Shown here one piece after another: positions 41,471 through 52,430 of a DNA stretch of 64,000 nucleotides. The stretch comes from Sipunculus nudus (Eukaryota; Annelida; Sipuncula; Golfingiida; Sipunculidae): positions 29,389,340 through 29,453,339 of the forward strand of contig CM049322.1 in the NCBI GenBank assembly GCA_026874595.1, in the 5' to 3' direction. A program made the position numbers and the translations under genes. The notes beneath the pieces are model-generated. The model had not been told where the DNA came from. It worked only from the letters and a program-made list of their open reading frames with translations, and made no database searches. Each line of letters opens with the position of its first letter. The first letter of the stretch is position 1.

Positions 41471-43317
41471 TTGTTAGCAAATTGCTACTTTGAGCAAATT
41501 GGTACTTTGACAGCCAGGCCCCCTCTCCCCTGGTCTCCCAGCTCGCAAATTGCTAGCAATTTGTAGATACCCCCGGCCAATTTTTTTTTTTCAGGTAAAT
41601 CCATAAATTGCTAGCAAATTGCTACTTTTACAACCAGGCCCCCTCTCTCCTGGGCGCCCACGTCGCAAATTGCTAGCAATTTGCGGATACCCCCTGGCCA
41701 ATTTTTTTTTTCTGGTAAATCCGCAAATTGCTAGCAAATTGCTACTTTGACAGCCAGGCCTCTCTCCTTGTCGCTCAGGTCGCAAATTGCTAGCAATTTG
41801 CGGATACCCCTTTTGCCAATTCTTTTTCAGGTAAATCCGCAAATTGCTAGCAAATTGCTACTTTGACAACCAGGCCCCCTCTCTCCTGGTCGCTCAGGTC
41901 GCAAATTGCTAGCAATTTGCGGATTCCCCCTTTGCCAATTATTTTTTCTGGTAAATCCGCAAATTGCTAGCAAATTGCTACTTTGACAGCCAGGCCTCTC
42001 TCCTTGTCGCTCAGGTCGCGAATTGCTAGCAATTTGCAGATACCCCCCTGGCCAATTTTTTTTTTTTTCTGGTAAATCCGCAAATTGCTAGCAATTTGCT
42101 ACTTTGACAACCAGGCCCCCTCTCTCCTGGGCGCCCACGTCGCAAATTGCTAGCAATTCGCGGATACCCCCCGGCCAATTTTTTTTTTTTCTGGTAAATC
42201 CGCAAATTGCTAGCAAATTGCTACTTTGACAACCGTGCCCCCTCTCTCCTGGGCGCCCAGGTCGCAAATTGCTAGCAATTTGCGGATACCCCCTGGCCAA
42301 TTATTTTTTCTGGTAAATCCGCAAATTGCTAGCAAATTGCTACTTTGACAGCCAGGCCTCTCTCCTTGTAGCTCAGGTCGCAAATTGCTAGCAATTTGCG
42401 GATACCCCCTGGCTTTTTTTTTTCTGGTAAATCCGCAAATTGCTAGCAAATTGCTACTTTGACAGCCAGGCCTCTCTCCTTGTCGCTCAGGTCACAAATT
42501 GCTAGCAATTTGCGGATACCCCCCGGCCAATTTTTTTTTTTTTCAGGTAAATCCGCAAATTGCTAGCAAATTGCTACTTTGACAGCCAGGCCCCTTCTCT
42601 CCTGGTCGATTAGGTTGCAAATTGCTAGCAATTTGCAGATACCCCCCGGCCAATTTTTTTTCCTGGTAAATCCGCAAATTGTTAGCAAATTGCTACTTTG
42701 AGCAAATTGGTACTTTGACAGCCAGGCCCCCTCTCCCCTGGTCTCCCAGCTCGCAAATTGCTAGCAATTTGTAGATACCCCCCGGCCAATTTTTTTTTTC
42801 AGGTAAATCCATAAATTGCTAGCAAATTGCTACTTTTACAACCAGGCCCCCTCTCTCCTGGGCGCCCACGTCGCAAATTGCTAGCAATTTGCGGATACCC
42901 CCTGGCCAATTTTTTTTTTCTGGTAAATCCGCAAATTGCTAGCAAATTGCTACTTTGACAGCCAGGCCTCTCTCCTTGTCGCTCAGGTCGCAAATTGCTA
43001 GCAATTTGCGGATACCCCCTGGCTATTTTTTTTTTTCTGGTAAATCCGCAAATTGCTAGCAAATTGCTACTTTGACAGCCAGGCCTCTCTCCTTGTCGCT
43101 CAGGTCACAAATTGCTAGCAATTTGCGGATACCCCCCGGCCAATTTTTTTTTTTCAGGTAAATCCGCAAATTGCTAGCAAATTGCTACTTTGACAACCAG
43201 GCCCCTTCTCTCCTGGTCGTTTAGGTCGCAAATTGCTAGCAATTTGCAGATACCCCCGGCCAATTTTTTTTTTTTCAGGTAAATCCGCAAATTGCTAGCA
43301 AATTGCTACTTTGACAA

Positions 43318-46300
43318 CCAGACCCCTCTCTCCAGGGCGCCCAGGTCGGAAATTGCTAGCAATTTGCGGATACCCCCTGGCCAATTTTTTTTTCTGGTAA
43401 ATCCGCAAATTGTTAGCAAATTGCTACTTTGACAGCCAGGCCTCTCTCCTTGTCGCTCAGGTCGCAAATTGCTAGCAATTTGCAGATACCCCCCTGGCCA
43501 ATTTTTTTTTTCTGGTAAATCCGCAAATTGCTAGCAAATTGCTACTTTGACAACCAGGCCCCCTCTCTCCTGGTCGCTCAGGTCGCAAATTGCTAGCAAT
43601 TCGCGGATACCCCCCTGGCCAATTTTTTTTTCTGTAAATCCGCAAATTGCTAGCAAATTGCTACTTTGACAACCAGGCCCCCCCCTTTCCTGGTCGCTCA
43701 GGTCGCAAATTTCTAGCAATTTGCGGATACCACCCGGCCAATTTTTTTTTTTTCTGGTAAATCCGCATATTGTTAGCAAATTGCTACTTTGAGCAAATTG
43801 GTACTTTGAAAGCCAGGCCCCCTCTCCCCTGGTCTCCCAGCTCGCAAATTGCTAGCAATTTGTAGATACCCCCCGGCCAATTTTCTTTTTCAGGTAAATC
43901 CATAAATTGCTAGCAAATTGCTACTTTTACAACCAGGCCCCCTCTCTCCTGGGCGCCCACGTCGCAAATTGCTAGCAATTTGCGGATACCCCCTGGCCAA
44001 TTTTTTTTTTCTGGTAAATCCGCAAATTGCTAGCAAATTGCTACTTTGACAGCCAGGCCTCTCTCCTTGTCGCTCAGGTCGCAAATTGCTAGCAATTTGC
44101 AGATACCCCCCGGCCAATTTTTTTTTTCTGGTAAATCCGCAAATTGCTAGCAAATTGCTACTTTGACAGCCAGGCCTCTCTCCTTGTCGCTCAGGTCACA
44201 AATTGCTAGCAATTTGCGGATACCCCCCGGCCAATTTTTTTTTTTTCAGGTAAATCCGCAAATTGCTATCAAATTGCTACTTTGACAGCCAGGCCCCTTC
44301 TCTCCTGGTCGATTAGGTTGCAAATTGCTAGCAATTTGCAGATACCCCCCGGCCAATTTTTTTTCCTGGTAAATCCGCAAATTGCTAGCAAATTGCTACT
44401 TTGACAACCAGGCCCCTTCTCTCCTGGTCGTTTAGGTCGCAAATTGCTAGCAATTTGCAGATACCCACGGCCATTTTTTTTTTTTCAGGTAAATCCGCAA
44501 ATTGCTAGCAAATTGCTACTTTGACAACCAGACCCCTCTCTCCTGGGCGCCCAGGTCGGAAATTGCTAGCAATTTGCGGATACCCCCTGGCCAATTTTTT
44601 TTCTGGTAAATCCGCAAATTGTTAGCAAATTGCTACTTTGACAGCCAGGCCTCTCTCCTTAACGCTCATGTCGCAAATTGCTAGCAATTTGCAGATACCC
44701 CCCTGGCCAATTTTTTTTTTCTGGTAAATCCGCAAATTGCTAGCAAATTGCTACTTTGACAACCAGGCCCCCTCTCTCCTGGTCGCTCAGGTCGCAAATT
44801 GCTAGCAATTCGCGGATACCCCCCGGCCAATTTTTTTTTTTTTTTCTGGTAAATCCGCAAATTGCTAGCAAATTGCTACTTTGACAACCAGGCCCCCTCT
44901 CTCCTGGTCTCCCAGGTCGCAAATTGCTGGCAATTTGCCGATACCCCCTGGCCAAATTTTTTTTTTTCTGGTAAATCCGTAAATTGCTAGCAAATTGTTA
45001 CTTTGAAAGCCTGGCCTCTCTCCTTGTCGCTCAGGTCGCAAATTGCTAGCAATTTGCGGATACCCCCCGGCCAATTTTTTTTTTCAGGTAAATCCGCAAA
45101 TTGCTAGCAAATTGCTACTTTGACAACCAGGCCCCATCTCTCCTGGGCGCCCACGTCGCAAATTGCTAGCAATTTGCGGATAACCCCTGGCCAATTTTTT
45201 TTTCTGGTAAATCCGCAAATTGCTAGCAAATTGCTACTTTGACAGCCAGGCCCCCTCTCTCCTCGTCGCTTAGGTCACAAATTGCTAGCAATTTGCGGAT
45301 ACCCCCCGGCCAATTTTTTTTTTTCAGGTAAATCCGCAAATTGCTAGCAAATTGCTACTTTGACAACCAGACCCCTCTCTCCAGGGCGCCCAGGTCGGAA
45401 ATTGCTAGCAATTTGCGGATACCCCCTGGCCAATTTTTTTTTCTGGTAAATCCGCAAATTGTTAGCAAATTGCTACTTTGACAGCCAGGCCTCTCTCCTT
45501 GTCGCTCAGGTCGCAAATTGCTAGCAATTTGCAGATACCCCCCTGGCCAATTTTTTTTTTCTGGTAAATCCGCAAATTGCTAGCAAATTGCTACTTTGAC
45601 AACCAGGCCCCCTCTCTCCTGGTCGCTCAGGTCGCAAATTGCTAGCAATTCGCGGATACCCCCCTGGCCAATTTTTTTTTCTGTAAATCCGCAAATTGCT
45701 AGCAAATTGCTACTTTGACAACCAGGCCCCCCCCTTTCCTGGTCGCTCAGGTCGCAAATTTCTAGCAATTTGCGGATACCACCCGGCCAATTTTTTTTTT
45801 TTTCTGGTAAATCCGCATATTGTTAGCAAATTGCTACTTTGAGCAAATTGGTACTTTGAAAGCCAGGCCCCCTCTCCCCTGGTCTCCCAGCTCGCAAATT
45901 GCTAGCAATTTGTAGATACCCCCCGGCCAATTTTCTTTTTCAGGTAAATCCATAAATTGCTAGCAAATTGCTACTTTTACAACCAGGCCCCCTCTCTCCT
46001 GGGCGCCCACGTCGCAAATTGCTAGCAATTTGCGGATACCCCCTGGCCAATTTTTTTTTTCTGGTAAATCCGCAAATTGCTAGCAAATTGCTACTTTGAC
46101 AGCCAGGCCTCTCTCCTTGTCGCTCAGGTCGCAAATTGCTAGCAATTTGCAGATACCCCCCGGCCAATTTTTTTTTTCTGGTAAATCCGCAAATTGCTAG
46201 CAAATTGCTACTTTGACAGCCAGGCCTCTCTCCTTGTCGCTCAGGTCACAAATTGCTAGCAATTTGCGGATACCCCCCGGCCAATTTTTTTTTTTTCAGG

Positions 46301-47415
46301 TAAATCCGCAAATTGCTATCAAATTGCTACTTTGACAGCCAGGCCCCTTCTCTCCTGGTCGATTAGGTTGCAAATTGCTAGCAATTTGCAGATACCCCCC
46401 GGCCAATTTTTTTTCCTGGTAAATCCGCAAATTGCTAGCAAATTGCTACTTTGACAACCAGGCCCCTTCTCTCCTGGTCGTTTAGGTCGCAAATTGCTAG
46501 CAATTTGCAGATACCCACGGCCATTTTTTTTTTTTCAGGTAAATCCGCAAATTGCTAGCAAATTGCTACTTTGACAACCAGACCCCTCTCTCCTGGGCGC
46601 CCAGGTCGGAAATTGCTAGCAATTTGCGGATACCCCCTGGCCAATTTTTTTTCTGGTAAATCCGCAAATTGTTAGCAAATTGCTACTTTGACAGCCAGGC
46701 CTCTCTCCTTAACGCTCATGTCGCAAATTGCTAGCAATTTGCAGATACCCCCCTGGCCAATTTTTTTTTTCTGGTAAATCCGCAAATTGCTAGCAAATTG
46801 CTACTTTGACAACCAGGCCCCCTCTCTCCTGGTCGCTCAGGTCGCAAATTGCTAGCAATTCGCGGATACCCCCCGGCCAATTTTTTTTTTTTTTCTGGTA
46901 AATCCGCAAATTGCTAGCAAATTGCTACTTTGACAACCAGGCCCCCTCTCTCCTGGTCTCCCAGGTCGCAAATTGCTGGCAATTTGCCGATACCCCCCTG
47001 GCCAAATTTTTTTTTTTCTGGTAAATCCGTAAATTGCTAGCAAATTGTTACTTTGAAAGCCTGGCCTCTCTCCTTGTCGCTCAGGTCGCAAATTGCTAGC
47101 AATTTGCGGATACCCCCCGGCCAATTTTTTTTTTCAGGTAAATCCGCAAATTGCTAGCAAATTGCTACTTTGACAACCAGGCCCCATCTCTCCTGGGCGC
47201 CCACGTCGCAAATTGCTAGCAATTTGCGGATAACCCCTGGCCAATTTTTTTTTCTGGTAAATCCGCAAATTGCTAGCAAATTGCTACTTTGACAGCCAGG
47301 CCCCCTCTCTCCTCGTCGCTTAGGTCACAAATTGCTAGCAATTTGCGGATACCCCCCGGCCAATTTTTTTTTTTCAGGTAAATCCGCAAATTGCTAGCAA
47401 ATTGCTACTTTGACA
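43318..47415. repeat. 2,049-bp tandem duplication of a 17-monomer string
   Basis: A string starting at CAGACCCCTCTCTCCAGGGC near 43,318 recurs starting near 45,367. The shared features include a CTTAACGCTCATGTCG tail (near 44,660 and 46,710), a run of C's before CTTTCCTGG, and GAAAGCCAGG variants. The first copy of the superblock (8-25 kb) has no second tandem unit here, so this duplication is specific to the right-hand copy. Confidence 0.85.
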
Positions 47416-50400
47416 ACCAGGCCCCTTCTCTCCTGGTCGTTTAGGTTGCAAATTGCTAGCAATTTGCAGATACCCCCCGGCCAATTTTTTTCCCTGGTAA
47501 ATCCGCAAATTGCTAGCAAATTACTACTTTGACAACCAGGCCCCTTCTCTCCTGGTCGTTTAGGTCGCAAATTGCTAGCAATTTGCGGATACCCCCCGGC
47601 CAATTTTTTTTTCAGGTAAATCCGCAAATTGCTAGCAAATTGCTACTTTGACAACCGTGCCCCCTCTCTCCTGGGCGCCCAGGTCGCAAATTGCTAGCAA
47701 TTTGCGGATACCCCCTGGCCAATTATTTTTTCTGGTAAATCCGCAAATTGCTAGCAAATTGCTACTTTGACAGCCAGGCCTCTCTTCTTGTCGCTCCGGT
47801 CGCAAATTGCTATCAATTTGCGGATACCCCCCTGGCCAATTTTTTTTTCTGGTAAATCCGCAAATTGCTAGCAAATTGCTACTTTGACAACCAGGCCCCC
47901 TCTCTCCTGGTCGCTTAGGTCGCAAATTTCTAGCAATTTGCGGATACCACCCGGCCAATTATTTTTTTGGGTAAATCCGCATATTGTTAGCAAATTGCTA
48001 CTTTGAGGAAATTGGTACTTTGACAGCCAGGCCCCCTCTCCCCTGGTCTCCCAGCTCGCAAATTGCTAGCAATTTGTAGATACCCCCCCGGCCATTTTTT
48101 TTTTTCAGGTAAATCCATAAATTGCTAGCAAATTGCTACTTTGACAACCAGGCCCCCTCTCTCCTGGGCGCCCAGGTCGCAAATTGCTAGCAATTTGCGG
48201 ATACCCCCTGGCCAATTTTTTTTTCTGGTAAATCCGCAAATTGCTAGCAAATTGCTACTTTGACAGCCAGGCCTCTCTCCTTGTCGCTCAGGTCGCAAAT
48301 TGCTAGCAATTTGCGTATACCCCCTGGCTATTTTTTTTTTTCTGGTAAATCCGCAAATTGCTAGCAAATTGCTACTTTGACAGCCAGGCCTCTCTCCTTG
48401 TCGCTCAGGTCACAAATTGCTAGCAATTTGCGGATACCCCCCGGCCAATTTTTTTTTTCAGGTAAATCCGCAAATTGCTAGCAAATTGCTACTTTGACAA
48501 CCAGGCCCCTTCTCTCCTGGTCGATTAGGTTGCAAATTGCTAGCAATTTGCAGATACCCCCCGGCCAATTTTTTTTCCTGGTAAATCCGCAAATTGCTAG
48601 CAAATTGCTACTTTGACAACCAGGCCCCTTCTCTCCTGGTCGTTTAGGTCGCAAATTGCTAGCAATTTGCAGATACCACCGGCCAATTTTTTTTTTTCTG
48701 GTAAATCCGCAAATTGCTAGCAAATTGCTACTTTGACAACCAGACCCCTCTCTCCTGGGCGCCCAGGTCGGAAATTGCTAGCAATTTGCGGATACCCCCT
48801 GGGCAATTTTTTTTTTCTGGTTAATCCGCAAATTGTTAGCAAATTGCTACTTCGATAGCCAGGCCTCTCTCCTTGTCGCTCAGGTCGCAAATTGCTAGCA
48901 ATTTGCAGATACCCCCCTGGCCAATTTTTTTTTTCTGGTAAATCCGCAAATAATTAGCAAATTGCTACTTTGACAGCCAGGCCTCTCTCCTGGTCGCTCA
49001 GGTCGCAAATTGCTAGCAATTCGCGGATACCCCCCGGCCAATTTTTTTTTTTTTCTGGTAAATCCGCAAATTGCTAGCAAATTGCTACTTTGACAACCAG
49101 GCCCCCTCTCTCCTGGGCGCCCACGTCGCAAATTGCTAGCAATTCGCGGATACCCCCCGGCCAATTTTTTTTTTTTCTGGTAAATCCGCAAATTGCTAGC
49201 AAATTGCTACTTTGACAACCAGGCCCCTTCTCTCCTGGTCTCCCAGGTCGCAAATTGCTAGCAATTTGCCGATACCCCCCGGCCAATTTTTTTCCCTGGT
49301 AAATCCGCAAATTGCTAGCAAATTGCAACTATGACAACCAGGCCCCTTCTCTCCTGGTCGTTTAGGTCGCAAATTGCTAGCAATTTGCGGATACCCCCCG
49401 GCCAATTTTTTTTTCAGGTAAATCCGCAAATTGCTAGCAAATTGCAACTTTGACAACCGTGCCCCCTCTCTCCTGGGCGCCCAGGTCGCAAATTGCTAGC
49501 AATTTGCGGATACCCCCCTGGCCAATTTTTTTTTCTGGTAAATCCGCAAATTGCTAGCAAATTGCTACTTTGACAGCCAGGCCCCTTCTCTCCTGGTCGA
49601 TTAGGTTGCAAATTGCTAGCAATTTGCAGATACCCCCCGGCCAATTTTTTTCTCTGGTAAATCCGCAAATTGCTAGCAAATTGCTACTTTGACAACCAGG
49701 CCCCCTCTCCCCTGGTCTCCCAGCTCGCAAATTGCTAGCAATTTGTAGATACCCCCCGGCCAATTTTTTTTTTTTTTCAGGTAAATCCGCAAATTGCTAG
49801 CAAATTGCTACTTTGACAACCAGGCCCCCTCTCTCCTGGGCGCCCAGGTCGCAAATTGCTAGCAATTTGCGGATACCCCCTGGCCAATATTTTTTTTTCT
49901 GGTAAATCCGCAAATTGCTAGCAAATTGCTACTTTGACAGCCAGGCCTCTCTCCTTGTCGCTCAGGTCGCAAATTGCTAGCAATTCGCGGATACCCCCCG
50001 GCCAATTTTTTTTTTTTTCTGGTAAATCCCCAAATTGCTAGCAAATTGCTACTTTGACAACCAGGCCCCCTCTCTCCTGGTCTCCCAGGTCGCAAATTGC
50101 TGGCAATTTGCCGATACCCCCTGGCCAAATTTTTTTTTTTTTCTGGTAAATCTGCACATTGCTAGCAAATTGCTACTTTGACAGCCAGGCCCCTTCTCTC
50201 CTGGTCGATTAGGTTGCAAATTGCTAGCAATTTGCAGATACCCCCCGGCCAATTTTTTTCTCTGGTAAATCCGCAAATTGCTAGCAAATTGCTACTTTGA
50301 CAACCAGGCCCCCTCTCCCCTGGTCTCCCAGCTCGCAAATTGCTAGCAATTTGTAGATACCCCCCGGCCAATTTTTTTTTTTTTCAGGTAAATCCGCAAA

Positions 50401-51158
50401 TTGCTAGCAAATTGCTACTTTGACAACCAGGCCCCCTCTCTCCTGGGCGCCCAGGTCGCAAATTGCTAGCAATTTGCGGATACCCCCTGGCCAATATTTT
50501 TTTTTCTGGTAAATCCGCAAATTGCTAGCAAATTGCTACTTTGACAGCCAGGCCTCTCTCCTTGTCGCTCAGGTCGCAAATTGCTAGCAATTCGCGGATA
50601 CCCCCCGGCCAATTTTTTTTTTTTTCTGGTAAATCCCCAAATTGCTAGCAAATTGCTACTTTGACAACCAGGCCCCCTCTCTCCTGGTCTCCCAGGTCGC
50701 AAATTGCTGGCAATTTGCCGATACCCCCTGGCCAAATTTTTTTTTTTTTCTGGTAAATCTGCACATTGCTAGCAAATTGCTACTTTGACAACCAGGCCCC
50801 CTCTCTCCTGGTCGCTCAGGTCGCTAATTTCTAGCAATTTGCGGATACCACCCGGCCAATTTTTTTTACTTGTAAATCCTCATATTGCTAGCAAATTGCT
50901 ACTTTGAGCAAATTGCTACTTTGACAGCCAGGCCCCCTCTCCCCTGGTCTCCCAGCTCGCAAATTGCTAGCAATTTGTAGATACCCCCCGGCCATTTTTT
51001 TTTTTCTGGTAAATCCGCAAATTGCTAGCAAACTGCTACTTTGACAACCAGGCCCCCTCTCTCCTGGGCGCCAAGGTCGCAAATTGCTAGCAATTTGCGG
51101 ATACCCCCCTGGCCAATTTTTTTTTTCTGGCAAATCCGCAAATTGCTAGCAAATTGCT
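47394..51158. repeat. Higher-order blocks Q-P, right-hand copy
   Basis: This matches 21.7-24.8 kb at an offset of exactly 25,689 bp at several points (21,705 to 47,394; 22,789 to 48,478; 23,206 to 48,895; 23,865 to 49,554). It also contains a five-monomer tandem duplication of about 607 bp (49,554 to 50,162; 49,859 to 50,466) that is absent from the other P units. Confidence 0.85.
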
Positions 51159-51215
51159 ACTTTGACAGCCAGGCCCCCTCTCCCCTGGTCTCCCAGTTCG
51201 CAAATTGCTAGCAAT

Positions 51216-51262
51216 TTGCTGGCACCTCCAGCCTTTTTTTTCAGGGAAACGTCTCTGCGGAA
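51216..51262 (+). repeat. Diverged edge monomer at the array end
   Basis: The last intact dyad ends near 51,217. The following CTGGCACCTCCAGCC, T-run and CAGGGAAA still align with the GGATACCCCCCGGCC, T-run and CAGGTAAAT of a normal monomer, but with many changes. After TCTCTGCGGAAATCC the similarity is lost. This fixes the right boundary of the array. Confidence 0.7.
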
Positions 51263-51790
51263 ATCCAAAAAATTCCATAAGCTTAAGTACAGGGGATACA
51301 GGAAAACCGACAGTTCCCCGCCTCCCTCCAGAAATGAACTCATATTTGGATATACACACACACAATGTGCAGAGCACATCACTAATTGATATTACAAGGA
51401 ATTCAGGTGCCATTTAACTACTCACACATGATCTTATGTTGGGCAATGCAGGGCACAGCACTAATATATAAACAAGTCATTTTGCCTTCATATGGTTTGC
51501 ATGACTCTTTCACAGCGACAGCTGATATCTGATCACTCTTAAGGTACTGCAAGCATGATGCACTAAATTATTACTATATTCAATTGTATAGAATAAATAT
51601 GTTTAAAATTATGCAATTTATACATAAACTTTATGTTTTAAACTATAGAAAATGTGGGACTGAAAAGAAAGCCTGTCTAAAAAAGTTTGGTGGTTAAGAG
51701 CAGGGGGGTCTTGATTCCCCCAACGCCTGTGTATGTACAACAATTGTGTTAGACAGTGGTACAAATATAAACATGTGCTCTGCATTTCAG
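51263..51790. other. Unique AT-rich sequence between satellite and exon
   Basis: No exon or RNA gene was recognised. It holds a short (AC)5 run near 51,354. It ends in the splice acceptor TGCATTTCAG at 51,781-51,790. Short open frames that cross the satellite edge at 51,087-51,417 have no recognisable protein content. Confidence 0.6.
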
Positions 51791-51909
51791 AAAACTACAT
51801 TGATGGAGAAGCCCTTACAAGTTTGACTGCGGAGGAAGTTCACAAGATATTTCCAGAGATTGGGCTTCAGAAATTGGTAACAAGAGTTCTCAAGGAAGAA
51901 GGATGGCAG
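51791..51909 (+). CDS. Internal exon encoding the second half of a SAM-like domain
   Basis: The exon is bounded by a TTTCAG acceptor and a GGCAG|GTATTC donor. It enters in phase 1 (two bases complete a codon) and leaves in phase 0. The reading NYIDGEALTSLTAEEV, then HKIFPEIGLQKLVTRVLKE, fits helices 3 to 5 of a sterile alpha motif: the IDG-x-AL-x-x-LT-x-E core, then a G-L-x-K-L helix. SAM domains mediate protein-protein oligomerisation, often in receptors and signalling adaptors. The first half of the domain is not visible between here and the satellite, so it must lie upstream of or within the array, or be lost. The phase-0 end fits the exon at 52,641. The domain call rests on motif pattern, not a profile search. 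Confidence 0.6.
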
Positions 51910-52033
51910 GTATTCAGCAAGCTTTTGAACGGAGCCCCTGTTTACATGTCCATTATGCCCACACAAGTTTATGTCAGACCAGACACTGTCAAAGCATATA
52001 ATAAATAAACATAAGCCCAAACCATACTTTAGT

Positions 52034-52430
52034 CAGCATAGACTTTGGGCATCAGTTGGATGTTAGCAAGATAGCACCAAGGGTTTTGATTGGATTTCTT
52101 AGTGGAAGGCAAGGACTATCTACTCTCCCAATGACTCAATATCATGGAAAAATGATTTTAGGCATACTGTCAAATATTCTTGTATATCAGTATTGCATCA
52201 TACCAATTTCATTTTTCTTAAATCATTTATTATTCATCAGAATTATATCAAACCATGCATTATTAATCAGTTGGTTTAAAAGTACCCATTTCGCTCATTA
52301 TGCAACTTGTGCTCTCAAGATCAAGTCACAGTAGACTTTGGGCATCATTTGTTTGTCAGCAGAATAGCACCAAGGGTTTAATATGAGTTCATTCTAATTT
52401 TGTGAAAGGCATTGACCAATGACTCACCCG
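52034..52430 (+). repeat. Pair of diverged direct repeats in an intron
   Basis: AGACTTTGGGCATCA, then GCACCAAGGGTTT, then a CCAATGACTCA segment occurs at about 52,037-52,138 and again at about 52,329-52,425. The offset is about 290 bp. The two copies differ by small indels. The small open frame at 52,056-52,334 falls in this repeat and is not considered a gene. Confidence 0.6.

Larger units (their letters stand above)
1..51215. repeat. Satellite array, about 120-bp monomer, about 425 copies
   Basis: An unbroken head-to-tail tandem array, all in one orientation, that is already in mid-monomer at position 1 and so extends left of the window. Successive monomers start about 116 to 125 bp apart; most of the length variation lies in the T-run. 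Monomer order on the + strand is: perfect dyad GCAAATTGCTAGCAATTTGC, GGATACCCCCCGGCCAA, T-run, C(A/T)GGTAAATCCGC, imperfect dyad around GCTAGC, CTACTTTGACA(A/G)CC, then a variable C/T-rich tail. At least five tail types recur, for example CTGGGCGCCCACGTCG, CTTGTCGCTCAGGTCG, CTGGTCGTTTAGGTCG, CTGGTCGATTAGGTTG and CTGGTCTCCCAGCTCG. The types follow ordered strings, which is higher-order-repeat structure. No gene, tRNA or inserted transposon was seen in it. I do not recognise the monomer as a named satellite family. Confidence 0.97.

Noticed and set aside
451-51133. More than 120 minus-strand open frames of 60-155 codons with repeated CQSSNLLAICGFTRKKK-type peptides
   Set aside because: They are translations of the satellite. 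Frames persist only where monomer lengths sum to multiples of three, change with each T-run length, and have no start, splice or domain signal of their own. The longest (20,876-21,343 and 27,280-27,747) are copies made by block duplication.
1-51215. CRISPR-like array because of short palindromes at regular spacing
   Set aside because: The intervals between palindromes are themselves conserved repeat sequence, not unique spacers, and the surroundings are eukaryotic.
1-51215. Telomere, rDNA spacer or CENP-B-box satellite
   Set aside because: No TTAGGG-type repeats, no rRNA sequence and no match to the CENP-B box pattern were seen in the monomer.
1-51215. Palindrome as a C/EBP-type binding site (ATTGC and GCAAT half-sites)
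   Set aside because: The half-sites are separated by TA, unlike the ATTGCGCAAT consensus, and nothing else supports a regulatory role.
51087-51417. Open frames crossing the satellite edge on both strands
   Set aside because: They mix satellite and unique sequence, overlap each other on opposite strands and show no domain or splice support.
51787-52020. Minus-strand 77-codon open frame over the SAM exon
   Set aside because: Shadow of the plus-strand exon, which has correct splice sites and domain content.
52056-52334. Plus-strand 92-codon open frame
   Set aside because: Lies in an intron within diverged direct repeats; hydrophobic AT-rich translation with no domain.
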